Assembly: GCF_037042905.1 (NCBI RefSeq)
Contig: NC_087247.1
Span: 76,182,420 to 76,246,419 of the forward strand
Direction of reading: 5' to 3'
Source of the DNA: Lytechinus pictus
Lineage: Eukaryota > Echinodermata > Echinoidea > Temnopleuroida > Toxopneustidae
DNA: 64,000 bases
The notes below the pieces were generated by a model that saw only the letters and a program-made list of their open reading frames with translations, had not been told where the DNA came from and searched no databases. Positions 46,414-59,022 of this stretch are shown here, piece by piece; the stretch's first letter is position 1; every line of letters begins with the position of its first letter. The translations under genes were made by a program, and so were the position numbers.

Positions 46414-49088
46414 ATGGACCTACGAACACTCCGGTGAGTACGTATAAATTGATATAACCACATGAATTCAGTGGACTATTTACACATTTCACACTGTATT
46501 TTGTTATCTTAGGTTATTTCTTTAACAAATTAGAGAGTTTGCTATCATTCTTCTGTTAAAGGAAAGCAGAATTTGGTCTTTGAAATTGAAGTTAGATTGT
46601 CATCGTCGCCCAGTGCAGCCTGTATGTTGCTTGCAGTGTTGTGGTTATGCCGCTGTGTTAACCACATGTATTTTATAAATACGGGCTCCTAGCCGGCTGG
46701 GAATCGAGAGATAATCGGGCTGGTTTGGTTCACCTCCAACAAGGACCAACCCACGATTGATTAAAACGAGAATGAGGCTTCTTTTTGTACACTGTAACGT
46801 TAGATCTAGAGGGAGATCTGCATCTATCTTCAGTAGATCGAGACTCAGTCAGGAATAAACTGTGAAGCGGAGTGTGGATGAAGATACGCCTGTCATTGTG
46901 TCAATCCTCAGTTCTCACTTCTTTTTGCATATAACTTCAGGCTTCTGTATTTAGCCCCCACCCATTTTAACTCTTATTGTTATTTATAAATATAGTAAGA
47001 CTCGGTCTTAGAAATAACATGCTGATCTGCATGTTTGTCTTATTATCAATAGATCTAGGATCTTCTTAATCTTAGGCCCTAGGCCTACCTACTTTATACA
47101 AGTTAGATCTAGCCTAGGCTACTTTACTTTTATTTATTCATTAATGCTATCAAGAGCTAGGCCTACCTAATTCAAATCTAGTCTAACTTATACTATCCCA
47201 ACCCTCGACACTTACCCCCAGGGCTTATGATCTAGGTCTGTAATTTAGGCCTCAATTTCCAAGATCTAGGTCTAGGGCTAGGCCTAAACGACTCCATTTA
47301 CATGTACGAGTATGACTGTCAGTGGACCAAGGACTAGACCTAGATCTACTCTCGGTCAATAATGGCAATGAAGTCTTAGCCAGGAATAACAGTCAGAGTC
47401 AGACATCAAAAATTTCTAAACCGACATAGGGTCTAGATCTCGGTTTAGAACCGAAGCTTTACTTTCTAGGTCTAGATAGATGGAGAGTCCATCGTTAGTC
47501 TAGATCTAGACCTAATTTAGATACATGAATGCTGTCGCACAGCACTGAGTCTCGTTGGACTAGATCTATACTTCCTTACAAATAGATCTAGACCTAGTGC
47601 ATGAGATTATGAAATTATGTTAAAATCAAATGAAATAAGATTCGGAAATAAAAAGATCCAGATATTTTTTTTTTTGGGGGGGGGACAGACATGTGAAAAA
47701 ATTTAGAGAAACCTAAAAATAAAATTCAGAAAGCGAGGGCCAGAAGCGACCAATATTACCTAGGGCCGTTTTGTGCATTTTCTAAAGTAAAATTGAAGGA
47801 TGTCATGCAATTCTCTTTTTGATGAAGCCGGTTTTCACATTTCAGCTCTTACCCAAACCCCTCCCCCTATACATATGGCCATGAAAAATATCACTCCTTA
47901 TTATTGTTCTCTCTTTTCTTTCACAAACAGGTTGAGTTTGAAGAACAAGAAAAACAGTAGAGGTCTACCTATATGGTTCAAGATGATGATCATAAGTGCA
48001 TGCATCATTTTGCAGATTCTCATCCAGGTATAAAACTTAAACTAACCCATACAAAATTACAGATACATTACATGCATTGAATGTTAACCATGTTTACATT
48101 AAATTAAAATTATCCGAGCCACAAAGAGGTAGGATCTGTAATGAATATACACTTCTTAAATATACAGGCTCTCGAGTCTAAAATAGAACCAATGCCAAAA
48201 TTTATGTACCTTGGGCAAATTTATAAAATAAGGTCATGTCCTTGATCTACTACTACTAGTAATTAAATTGCCTTTTTATTTCCTATTTGTTTATAAACAA
48301 AGCAATATTTATTTTTCATATTTTACAAAATTCATTTTATTCATTCTTTAGTGTGATATTCATATCTCATATTTGTAGATTTACGATTTTTTTTAAATCT
48401 TGTTTTACATTTTGTCCAATAGGATGATGCAGTTTTACAATTTCCATGGAGGTGATTGATGATGATAAATAATTGGTGAAGTAGGCCTAATAGAAGAGCG
48501 ACAAGACCACAAAGAGAAATACAACCTACAGCAGTTATATGAGTGAGTTCATTAGTGAATATTTTTGATAATGGAGGTTGTTCACATTTTTTTGGCAACA
48601 AATAGACCTGCCTTTGAAAAACCCATTTCAATTTTGTTTTTAGATTATAGTTAGTGTCGTTTTTAATCACAGATCAAAATATTCTGTGCAACAAAACATA
48701 TCAACTTTAATTCTGACTGTATAATTTACATATGTTGATTCATATATTCATATTTATGAGAAATCTCTGACATTTTTTCAAAGAGTGCATGTAGTTATAA
48801 TGGAGAGTGGTATGTAAACTGCATAGAACAGGTTTAAGTGATATGCTTTATAGAAGAAAAGTTTATAATTAGTAGAAGTAAGATTTCCTGTTATGTGTTG
48901 AAGAAACATATATGTGTAGTCTCACTTTTCTTAAAACATTTATGTTTTATAAATCACGACAATTTTAATTTAAATTCTTTGATTTTCTTTCTCTATTTTT
49001 TTCAATCTGCAGGACTGGTGTAACAAATGTTTTCATTCAAGAAATCCAACAATTCAACATTGAAGAGTCTGACTTAGGAACCACTTGA
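46414..49088 (+). CDS. Four-exon gene for a 73-aa single-pass membrane protein (predicted)
   Basis: Exons 46414-46433, 47931-48027, 48423-48451 and 49013-49088 join in one frame. Each intron starts GT (gtgagt, gtataa, gtgatt) and ends in a good acceptor: a long pyrimidine tract plus acag, aatag and tgcag. The ATG sits in strong context (aaaATGG). The product starts MDLRTLRLSL, has a basic stretch (KNKKNSRG, residues 11-18), a hydrophobic segment MMIISACIILQILI at ~25-38, then an acidic C-terminal half (VFIQEIQQ; NIEESDLGTT at the end). A short basic N-terminus before one hydrophobic segment suggests a signal anchor with the C-terminus outside the cytosol. I do not recognise the family. It may be the 5' part of a captured host gene, or a gene native to the element. 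The element's other two copies share exons but are broken or incomplete. Splicing is inferred from sequence only. Confidence 0.5.
46980..47620. repeat. Stretch dense in AGATCT/CTAG/AGGCCT palindromes (intron 1)
   Basis: Words such as TAGATCTAG, CTAGGCCTA, CTAGACCTAG and AGATCTAGG recur throughout the stretch, with no fixed period. The corresponding stretch in copy B is 57780-58390 and has the same character. It lies in intron 1 of the small gene. Confidence 0.6.
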
Positions 49089-49599
49089 TGAAGATGGAAA
49101 AGGTTTTTTTTTCCAAGTCCAATTTTTCAACAAAAAAAAAAATTATTATCACAACCCCAAATTCATGATGTATGACATTTCTTGTTGATTTTCATTAAAA
49201 CTGGTTGCAAAAGGAGAAGCTATAAAGATACAAATAGGAGCGGTGGAGTGAAGTTGAAAGTGGGGGCATAGGGAAAATGCTGTATTACGTGAAATTTTCA
49301 AGAAGTTGCGAGCGAGCAAAATTTTGACATTTAAAAAAAAAAATCTAAAATGTTCAGAATGATATATTTCACCCTTTTCTCTTTTTTTTTTCTTGGTCGT
49401 GATTTTTTTTTTTTTTTTTTTTTTTGGGGGGGGGGGGGGCAAGAGTCATTCAAGCCCCCCCTCCATATGTACGAAACTGCTTATATACCTCCACTCATGA
49501 ATTATTAAACTAAATGCACAAAGAATTTCCTTCATAAGTTTATTATCGAAATGAGAATATTGTTTTCTTGTTTCAAAGGGCAATCATCATGGTGACCAT

Positions 49600-49925
49600 A
49601 AAACGTGTCCTTCTCAGGTGAAAGGGGCAAAGAACAAGTTCTTTAGGAGCATTTTTCTTGGGTAAAAGGGGGCAGTGATTCGAGAAAGGGCACTTACAAG
49701 AAGGCGAGGGGGCACTCTTTAACACATGAAACGGGCCCTCAGATGAAAGGGCACAGAACACGTTCCGGGGGGGGGGGGGCATTTTTGGGTTAAAAAATTG
49801 CATACAAGGAAGAGCACTTGGTAACACCTAAAACAGGTTCTCGTCAGGTGAAAGGGACACAGTACACGTTCGTAAGGGGGCATTTTTCTTGCATAAAAAG
49901 GCACTTTTCAGTGCTTCAAGAAGTA
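49600..49925. repeat. Degenerate ~100-bp GGGCAC repeats (copy A)
   Basis: Counterpart of 2205-2530, with a longer G run near 49768-49780. Downstream of the last exon of the small gene. Confidence 0.55.
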
Positions 49926-50387
49926 GGGGGAACTGTGCCCCCCCCCCTCCCCTCCCCAGGATCGCTGCCCCAGCATAAAAAAAATCTTTTGGTTCAAAGT
50001 ATTAACATACGCTTAAGAAAAAGGTAAAGCTTAATCCTCTGATAATGTGATATTTTTTAATGGCTAATTAATAAAATTCACCACTAACCAGAGAATTCCT
50101 TTATGTCTTTCATTTGTGTTCCTATAGTATTTGTACAGAGCTAAAATGAAAGGGATTTGGAATTGGTAAAATTCAAAATGAGATGAAGATCGAGAGAGGG
50201 AAAGAGTGATGAGAAGTGGGTTGAAAAGAGATGAGAAAGAAATGGAGGGGCACATATGAAGAGATAATTTAGAGGGGGTGGTAAAAGAGCTAGAATGTGG
50301 TAAGTAGGAACAAAAGGGGTGGAAGAGAAATAAGACGAGATTTATGGAAACCAGGAGACAGATAACAAGTGGGAAAAGAAGGAAATT

Positions 50388-51214
50388 AAGAGTTTAGTTG
50401 CAAAAGGGGTTAGGGCCACTTTGGACCATTCCGAGAAAAACCATGTTTTTATTCTCACTTGTTGCAATATTCTTATGAGAAACTAAATTGTCATGATGTA
50501 CTACTCTATCATGTGAACAGTGAACAAAAAATTGGGTATAAATGAAATCTACCTGTCTTCAATTTTTTTCTATATACTTTACAAAAAATATCATTGTGTA
50601 CCTAACCCCTTTAGCAAGTAAATTAAAGTAAATCCAATCTCTTTTGATTAAAAAAGTGATTTTTTTTTTGCCACTTCCATTCACGTTTTCATTTGAATTT
50701 CAAATTTTCTTTGGAATCATCAGACTGACTGAAAATTTAGAGGTTAAGAGACAGAAAACAATAAAATATATGAAAAATGGTCCTAACCCATTTTGACAAA
50801 TGAGTTCTTCAGAAGAGTTTAGTTGCAAAAGGGGTTAGGTCCACTCCAAGAAAATAATTTTGTTTTAATTCTCCCATTTTGCAATATTCTTATGCGAAAC
50901 TGAATTTTCATGATACCCTACCATGAGAACATAAAATTGGGTATAAAAGAAATCTACTTGTCTTCATATTTTTTAAGATATTATTTTCCCAAAAAAGTCT
51001 GTGTGGACCTAACCCCTTTTGCAACTAAACTGAAATGGACCTAACCCCTTTTGAAAAAAGGTGATTTTTCTTTGCCATATTAGTTCACTTTTTAATAGGA
51101 ATTTCAACTTTTCTATGGTATCATCTTATATAGCTACTAAAAATCTATACATTAAGACATAAAAATCAAGTTTGATGAAAAATGGACCTAATCTCTTTTG
51201 AAAATGAGCTCTAC
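50388..51214. mobile_element. MITE of copy C, enlarged by internal duplication in copy A
   Basis: Same termini as 2992-3402, but the GTTGCAAAAGGGGTTAGG-bearing left part occurs twice, at ~50397 and ~50821, giving 827 bp. The right flank ATATG is at 51215-51219. Copy B lacks the insert. Confidence 0.6.
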
Positions 51215-51831
51215 ATATGTAGGAGAAAGGCGGCACAAAAGAATTTTGAGTGGGAAAATGATTAAATGGAAAAAAAAAAACAGAGTAAGAAATGCTGGAG
51301 AATAAAGGGGGAAGGAAACGTATAAAACATGATAAATTGGGGCCCGTTTCATCATGAGTTACAAGTATGGTAACTACGACGGTATAACCAACCAATCATA
51401 ATCAAGGTTACCACGGTAATCACAATAATAGCGATGTTTAAATAGCTGTAATTCATTATGAAACGGACGCCAGATGAAGAAAGAACGCACTGGGATCCAT
51501 GAAGATTTTTTTTTTGCTTCTAGAAATTTGTTTCTAACAATTAAGAATTAAATGTACTCTTTAAGTGGTGACAGTTATTTTTTTCAGTAACCATAGTCTC
51601 AACCAGTGAAAATTACCATCAAATTGTAATAACCATGTTTTGCCCCCCCCCCCCCCCTCCAAAAAAAAAAAAAAAAAACTTTGGGGTCAGTACAACAGCC
51701 CCCTTTGATCTTTCCGCGGCCTCTGCCGGCTATAATTTAGAGTCGAGATTCTTTACATTTGTTAAAAACTAAGATTGCTGTATATCTTAACATGTGACAA
51801 TTTAGGGATGGCAAAAGCACTAGAGACCTCT

Positions 51832-52131
51832 TTACCTAATCACGACTTGATCAACTCTTTTCATCTTCCCTTTTGGAATTAGCAAAGGCCTATTAAGACG
51901 CAATACAAACAATGCTTTGTTTTTAAGTGATATCGCTTGTGATATCGATACTTTATAGAGCGCAACGTATCGTCTCAGATTTGCGCTTGCTTGATTCGCT
52001 GAATCCTTCGCGTCTCGAGCGCGTAACAAAATGAATACATTAATGAATTTGCCAAGTTGACCTTTGTCATTGCGCTGATGTGCGTATTGTCTAATACACG
52101 TACAAAACCACAGTTGACGAGGGAGCATCAT
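51832..52131 (-). other. Subterminal ORF of copy A
   Basis: 99-aa frame equivalent to 3646-3891 (-) and 53501-53749 (+), extended by a different 3' end (NRPLLIPKGK...). Recognised only by similarity among the three copies. Confidence 0.25.
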
Positions 52132-52213
52132 ACGAAATTAATATTAATGAGGGCTTATTTTAGCTTCTAATGGATTAAACAAAATGGCGGTAGCTTCGGG
52201 GGCTTGGTTCTAG

Positions 52214-53415
52214 CTGAACGAATGGACGAGCACACTCATGCACATTTATAAATGAATGGTCTCAATCTCCCCGCTTTCTGAAGTTTCGATTTCTTTCTCC
52301 CCCTCTCTCTTGCAATCTCTCTTCCTCTCTCTCTCGCACTGAATGTCCTCGCCGCCCCCTCCCTCTAAATTTCTGTTAAAGGAGAATGAAACCCTTGAAA
52401 CCAGCTGAATCCATATCAAAGAGAAAAATCAAAGAAACATATTGTTGAAAGTTTGAGGAAGATTGAATGAATAATAAGAAAGTTATGAGCATTTGAATGT
52501 CGAGATCACTAGTGCCATGTAGATCCTCCCATCGGCAATGTGACCAAGATCTGTGATATCACACACGTACAACTCCTCATTACTTTAGTACTTATTTCAC
52601 TTATATTCTCACTTTTATAGAGTCTATCACAAGCTAGTGAGGTGTTCTCTTTATGAGATGACAAGTACAGAGGTTTCACAACATTATATCATTGATGAAT
52701 ATTTTGTCATATGATTAGAATGAGCAAAAAGAAATGTTTTGGTGTATATTTTCAGTGTCCAAATGGGAGAGTTGTACGTGTGTGACATCGCAGATCTTGG
52801 TCGCATTGCCAAAATGGGAGGATCTCCATAGCATTAGTGATCTCGACATTCAAATGCTCATAACTCTTTTATTGCTAGTCCTATTTTACTCAAACTTTTG
52901 TTGATCTTATTTTTTGATTTTTCTGCTTTCACAAAAGCTAACTAATTGCTCCAAGAGTTTCATTCTCCTTTAATGTATTAGGTCTTAATATGAGACCTCT
53001 ATTTTTAATGAAGAAATGTTAGGAGATAAGTTGTTTTGCAGTTTTGTATGATCGAATTGGTGTAGATATAGATTGAATACCGGTAATTCATCACTGGCTG
53101 TGTTTATGTACGTACATGGTAATTTGCATAAGAGCGCAGCCGGCGTATTTGCATAAGTGCGGATGAGCGTTTGGAGTGCACACGTCCGATCGCAGCGCTG
53201 GCAGGTTTTGATAGATTTTTGACGAATTCATATCTTTTTAAGTATTGATATGAATAGTTCTGTATATATTTCATTGCAAAAAGATATATCCTTTTGGAAA
53301 CGTATCGACTTATTGAATGTTTTGTAGTAATGAACGAGAAATTGTGAATAAACCGGCTTCAATAAAACACAGTGCGAGTTCTCTGTACATTATACGCTGC
53401 GCGTAGACGTGTGTG
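52214..53415. other. Spacer between copies A and B
   Basis: Host-like DNA between the two target-site duplications. It holds a CT-rich microsatellite (~52290-52370) and the MITE at 52376-52973. The rest (52974-53415) shows no gene. Confidence 0.6.
52376..52973. mobile_element. 598-bp palindromic MITE
   Basis: TTAAAGGAGAATGAAAC at the left is inverted at the right end (GTTTCATTCTCCTTTAA). Long internal arms match as well, including 'gtcgagatcact', 'gatcctcccat', 'accaagatctg' and 'cacgtacaactc' with their complements. No ORF. Confidence 0.8.
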
Positions 53416-53500
53416 TGCTATCCAAGCCCCCGAAGCTACCGCCATTTTGTTTAATCCATTAGAAGCTAAAATAAGCCCTCATTAATATTAATTTCGTACG

Positions 53501-53749
53501 ATGCTCCCTCGTCAACTGTGGTTTTGTACGTGTATCAGACAATACGCACATCAGCGCAATGACAAAGGTCAACTTGGCAAATTCATTAATGTATTTATTT
53601 TGTTACGCGCTCGTGACGCGAAGGATTCAGCGAATCAAGCAAGCGCAAATCTGAGACGATACGTTGCGCTCTATAAAGTATCGATATCACAAGCGATATC
53701 ATTAAAAAACAAAGCATTGTTTGTATTGCGTCTTATAGGCCTATGTTAA
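53501..53749 (+). other. Subterminal ORF of copy B
   Basis: 82-aa frame starting MLPRQLWFCT; counterpart of 3646-3891 and 51832-52131. See those entries for doubts about coding. Confidence 0.25.
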
Positions 53750-53889
53750 TTCTAAAAGGGAAGATGAAATAAAAAGAGTAGATCAAGTCTTGATTAGGTA
53801 AAGAGGTCTCCATTGCCTTTGCCATTCCCAAATTGTCACATGTTAAGATATACAGCAATCTTAGTTTTTAACAAATGTAAAGAATCAAT

Positions 53890-54118
53890 ATTAATTAATC
53901 AATATTAGGGGGGCCTACATTATACAAGCTCTGCTTTTCAGTTGGCCCTCCATCCTTTTCAATTATTTATATTTCGATTTGATAATTGTCTATTGCAATT
54001 TTATAATGTTGTCAATTTTTGTATGTACTTCAAATGTGATTATATGTTACTTTGTCAATTGTATCATAATTGTAAATATGAAATTGAAAGTGGAAAATAA
54101 AATAATTGAATTGAAACT
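53890..54118 (+). mobile_element. Truncated LINE 3' tail inserted in copy B
   Basis: About 230 bp absent from copies A and C. It ends in 'gaaaataaaataattgaa', like the A-rich, short-repeat 3' tails of non-LTR retrotransposons. No coding part remains, and the family is not identified. Confidence 0.45.
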
Positions 54119-54488
54119 AGACTCTAAATAGCCGGCAGAGGCCGCCGAACGGATCAAAGGGGGCTGTTGCACTGACCCAAAAGTCTTTTTTTCTTTTTTT
54201 TCTAGGGGGGGGGGGGGCGGGTGGGGGCAGAACATGGTTATTACAATTTGATGGTAATTTTCACTGGTTGAGTATGGTTACTGAAAAAAATAACTGTCAC
54301 CACTAATAGAGTACATTTTTTGTTACAAATTTCGAGAAGCAAAAAAAAAACTTTTGTTCAAGGTATAATACGTAAGGGGCCGGCCCCCTCATGGATCCCC
54401 GTGCCTGTTTTCTTCATCTGGCGTCCGTTTCATAATGAATTACAGCTATTTAAACATCGCTTTTATTGTGATTACCGTGGTAACCTAG

Positions 54489-54556
54489 ATTATGATTGGT
54501 TATAGCAGTTACCATCGTAGTTACCTACGATGGTAACGGCTATAACCAATCATAAT
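54489..54556. repeat. 32-bp-stem hairpin in copy B
   Basis: Arms 54489-54520 and 54525-54556 match at 31 of 32 positions around loop TTAC. Copy A has only one arm here (~51378-51410), and copy C is deleted from this point to the equivalent of 51806. Confidence 0.85.
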
Positions 54557-55984
54557 TACCATACTTCTAACTCATGATGAAACGGGCCCCAATTTATTAT
54601 GTTTAATACGTTTCCTGTCCCCTTTATTCTCCAGCATTTCTTGCTGTTTTTCCATTTGATAATTTTCCCACTCACGTTCTTTTGGTGCCGCCTTTCTCCT
54701 ACATATATTTCCTTCTTCTTTTCCCACTTGTTATCTGTCTCCTAGCTGGTTTCCATAAATCTCATCTTATTTCTCTTCCACCCCTTTGTTCCTACTTCCC
54801 ACCATTCATGCTCTCTTACCCCTCCCCCTCTAAATGATCTCTTCATATGTGCCCCTCCATTTCTTTCTCATCTCTTTTCAACCCCCTTCTCATCACTCTT
54901 TCTCTCGATCTCCATCTCATTTTGAATTTTGCCAATTCCAAATCCCTTTCATTTTAGCTCTGTACAAATACTATATGAATACAAATGAAAGACATGAAGG
55001 CATTTTCTGGTTAGTTGTGAATTTTATTAATAGCCAGAAAAAATATCACATTATCAGAGGATTTAGCCTTACTTTTTTTCTTAAGCGTATGTTAATACTT
55101 TGGATCGAACGAAATGTTTTTTGTATGCAGGGGCAGCGATCCTGGGGGGCACATTTCCCCCTACTTTTTGAAGCACTGAAAAGTGCCTTCAATTTTATGT
55201 AAGAAAAATGCCCCCTCACGAACGTGTACTGTGTCCCTTTCACCTGACGAGAACCTGTTTTAGGTGTTACCAAGTGCTCTTCCTTGTATGCAAATTTTTA
55301 CCAAAAAATGCCCCCCCGAACGTGTTTTGTGCCCTTTCATCTGAGGGCGCGTTTTATGTGTTAAAAAGTGCCCCCTCGCCTTCTTGTAAGTGCCCTAGCT
55401 TTCTCGAATAACTGCCCCCTTTTACCAAAGAAAAGTGCTCCTAAAGAACTTGTTCTGTGCCCCTTTCACATGAGGACCCGTTTTATGGTCACCATGACGA
55501 GTGCCCTTTGAAACAAGAAAACAATAAGGAAATCATTTGTGCATTAAGTTTAATAATTCATGTGAGTGGGGGTAGATAAGCAGTTTCGTACACTACAGAT
55601 GGAGGGGGAGGGGGGGGGGCTTAAAGGACTCTTGCCCCCCCAAAAAAGGGTGAAATATATCATTCTGAAGATTTTGTCGAAATCTATCACAAAATTGGAT
55701 TTTCTTTTTAAAAATGTCAAAATTTTGCTCTCTCGCAACTTCTTAAAAATTTCACATAATACAGCATTTTCCCTGTGTCCCCCCCCCCCCCCCCCCCACT
55801 TTCAACTTCACTTCGCCGCTCCTATTTGTATGTTTATAGCTTCTCCTTTTGCAATCAGTTTTAATGAAAATCAACAGGAAATTTCATACTTCATGAATTT
55901 GGGGTTGTGATAACAATAAATAAAAAAAATTGGACTTGAAAAAAAAAAACTTTTCCATCTTTATCAAGTGCTTCCTAAGCTAAG

Positions 55985-58900
55985 TCACTCTTCAATTTGT
56001 TGGATTTCTTGAATGAAAACATCTGTTACACCAGTCCTGCAGATTGAAAAAATAGAGAAAGAAAATCAATGAATTTAAATTAAAATTGTCATGATTTGTA
56101 AAACTTAAATGTTTTAAGAAAAGTAAGACTATACATACCGGTATATATATTTCTTCATCACATAACATAGGAAATCTTACTTCTACTAATTATAAACTTG
56201 TACTTCTACAAAGCATATCACTTAAACCTGTTCTATACAGTTTACATACCACTCTCCATTATAACAACATGTACTCTATAAAAAAAATGTCAGATATTTC
56301 CTATAAATATTAATATATGAACTAACATATATAAATTATATATAATAGTCAGAATTAAAGTTGATATGTTTTGTTGCACAGAATATTTTGATCTGCGAAT
56401 AAAAACGACACCTAACTATAATCTAAAAACAGAATTGAAATGGTTTTTTCAAAGGCAGGTCTATTTGTTGCCTGAAAAAATTGTGAAAACCCCCCATTAT
56501 TAAAAATAATCACTAATTAACTCACTCATATAACTGCTGTAGGTTGTATTTCTCTTTGTGGTCCTATCACTGTTCTATTAGGCCTACTTCACCAATTGTT
56601 TATCATCATCAATCACCTCCATGGAAATTGTAGAGCTGCATCATCCTATTGGACAAAATGTAAAATATTAAGATTTAAAAAAGATTGTAAATCTACAAAT
56701 ATGAAATATGAATATCACACTAAAGAATGAATAAAATGAATTTTATAAAATATAAAACATGAAAAATAAATATTGCTTTGTTTATAAACAAATAGGAAAT
56801 AAAAAGGCCATTTAAATAATAGTAGATCAAGGACATGACCTTATTTTATAAATTTGCCCAAGGTACATAACTTTTGGCATTGGTTCTATTTTAGACTCGA
56901 GAGAGTCGAGAGCCTGTATATTTAAGAAGTGTATATTCAGTATAGATCCTACCTCTTAGCAGTTGCTCAGGTTATTTTTATTAAATGTAAACATGGTTAA
57001 CATTCATTTCAATGCATGTAATGTATCTGTAATTTTGTATGGGTTAGTTTAACTTTTATACCTGGATGAGAATCTGCAAAATGATGCATGCACTTATGAT
57101 CATCATGTTTAACCATAGGTACCGGGTAGACCTCTACTGTTTTTCTTGTTCTTCAAACTCAACCTGTTTGTGAAAGAAAAGAGAGAACAATAAGTGTCAA
57201 GTGATCTCTTTCATGGCCGTATGTACACCGTTAAAAAAACCCCTGATTTTACAGAAAAAACAAGATTTTGCAGAAAGCAATAACAATCAATCTGTAAATT
57301 CATAAAACAGGAATTTTTCTACAGAACAGGTCTGTTTAAAAAGGGGAAAATGGTGTTTTATTTAAGGAAATTTGTAAGGTTCCATACACCAAATACGAAT
57401 TTCCTGTAATTTTACATGATATGATGTAAGATTATGCAATCTGGTAAAATTACAGGTGTTCTCCAGACTCTGCTGCAGGAACTTCTTAAATTTTAAGGAT
57501 AAATTTTCTAACACTGTAGGGGGAGGGGTTTGGGTGGGAGCTGAAATGTGAAAACCTTCATAAAAAAAAGAATTGCATGAAATCCAATTTAGAAAATGCA
57601 AAAAACAGCCCTAGGCAATATTGCCATTGGTTGCTTCGCCTTCGGGCCCTCGCTTTCTGAATTTCAGGTTTCTCTAAATTTTTCACATGTCTGCCCCCCC
57701 AAAAAAAAAAATAAAAAAAAATCTGCATCTTTTTATTCCGAATCGTAATTCATTTGATTTTAACAACATAATTTCATAATCTCATGCACTAGGTCTAGAT
57801 CTATTTCAGTATTTGTAAAAAAGTATAGATCTAGTCCAACCAGAATCAGTGCTTCGTGACAGCATTCATGTATCTAATTTCTAAATAAGGTCTAGATCTA
57901 GACTATCGTCTTTTATCGATAGACTCTCGATCTATCTATCTAGACCTAGAATGTAAAGCTAACCCTTCGATGACTTTACCTAGATGTATATCGATTTAGA
58001 AATTTTTGATGTCTGACTTTTATTCCTGGCTAAACCTTCACTGCCATTATTGACCGAGAGTAGATCTAGATCTCCTTGGTCCACTGACAGTCATACTCGT
58101 ACATGTAAATGTAGTCGTTTAGGCCCAGACCTACAACAGCCCAGACCTACAACATCTAGGGCTAGGCCTAAAATTTTAGACCTAGATCCTAAGCCCTGGG
58201 GGTACGCGTCGAGGGTTGGGAAAGTAAAAGTTAGATGACTAGATTTGAATTAGGTAGGCCTAGATCTACGTACAAGCATCGATGGATAAAAATAACATAA
58301 ACTGATGAAGTAAAATTAAGAAGCAAGACTAGGCTCTGTTAACCATGTTAGAAATTAGATCTTGATCTATTGATAATAAGAGTAAGACAAACATGCAGAG
58401 CAGCATGTTATTTCTAATACCGAGTCTAACTACCGTATATATTATAAATAACAATAAGAATTAAAATGGGTGGGGGGCTAAATGCAGAAGAAGCCTGAAG
58501 TTATGCAAAATAAATTTGATATCTGAAACTGACGAGAATCTAGTGAGGATTGACACAATGATGACAGGCATATCTTCTTCCACACTCCGCTTCACAGTTT
58601 ATTCCTGACTGAGTCTCGATCTACTGAAGATAGATGCAGATCTCCCTCTAGATCTAACGTTATACAGTGTACAAAAAGAAGCTTCATTCTTCTTGTTTTA
58701 ATCAATCGTGGGCTCCCGGCCCGATTTTCTCTCGATGCCCAGCCGGCTAGGAGCCCGTACAAAATACATGTGGTTGACACAGCGGCATAACCACTGAAAA
58801 GCAACATACAGGCTGCACTGGGCCGGGCGACGATGACAATCTAACTTCAATTTCAAAGACCAAATTCTGCTTTTCTTTAGCAGAAGAATGATAGCAAATT

Positions 58901-59022
58901 CTCTAATTAGTTAAAGAAATAACCTAAGATCACAAAATACAGTTTGAAATGTGTAAATAGTCCACTGAATTAATGTGGTTATATCAATTTATACGTACTC
59001 ACCGGAGTGTTCGTAGGTCCAT
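55985..59022 (-). pseudogene. Broken copy of the four-exon small gene (copy B)
   Basis: Exon equivalents are 59003-59022, 57062-57163, 56617-56645 and 55985-56036, all with intact GT/AG sites. Exon 2 is 5 bp longer than in copy A (102 versus 97), which shifts the frame and gives a TAA upstream of the membrane segment. Exon 4 has a 6-bp in-frame deletion and a 2-bp deletion that would end the frame early at TGA. Exon 1 is identical to copy A. A full-length product is therefore not expected from this copy. Confidence 0.55.

Larger units (their letters stand above)
26939..52207 (+). mobile_element. Copy A of the ~6-kb DNA element, enlarged to 25 kb by a nested array
   Basis: Begins CCAAAGACC and ends GGGGGCTTGG. 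TTCTAG flanks it on both sides (26933-26938 and 52208-52213), a 6-bp duplication. Subterminal AAAATAAGCCCTCATT occurs inverted near both ends (~46213 and ~52150), supporting a terminal-inverted-repeat DNA element. Without the array the element is ~6.1 kb. No transposase frame is visible. It carries the small spliced gene at 46414-49088, a MITE region, and the subterminal ORF at 51832-52131. The superfamily is not assigned. Confidence 0.8.
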
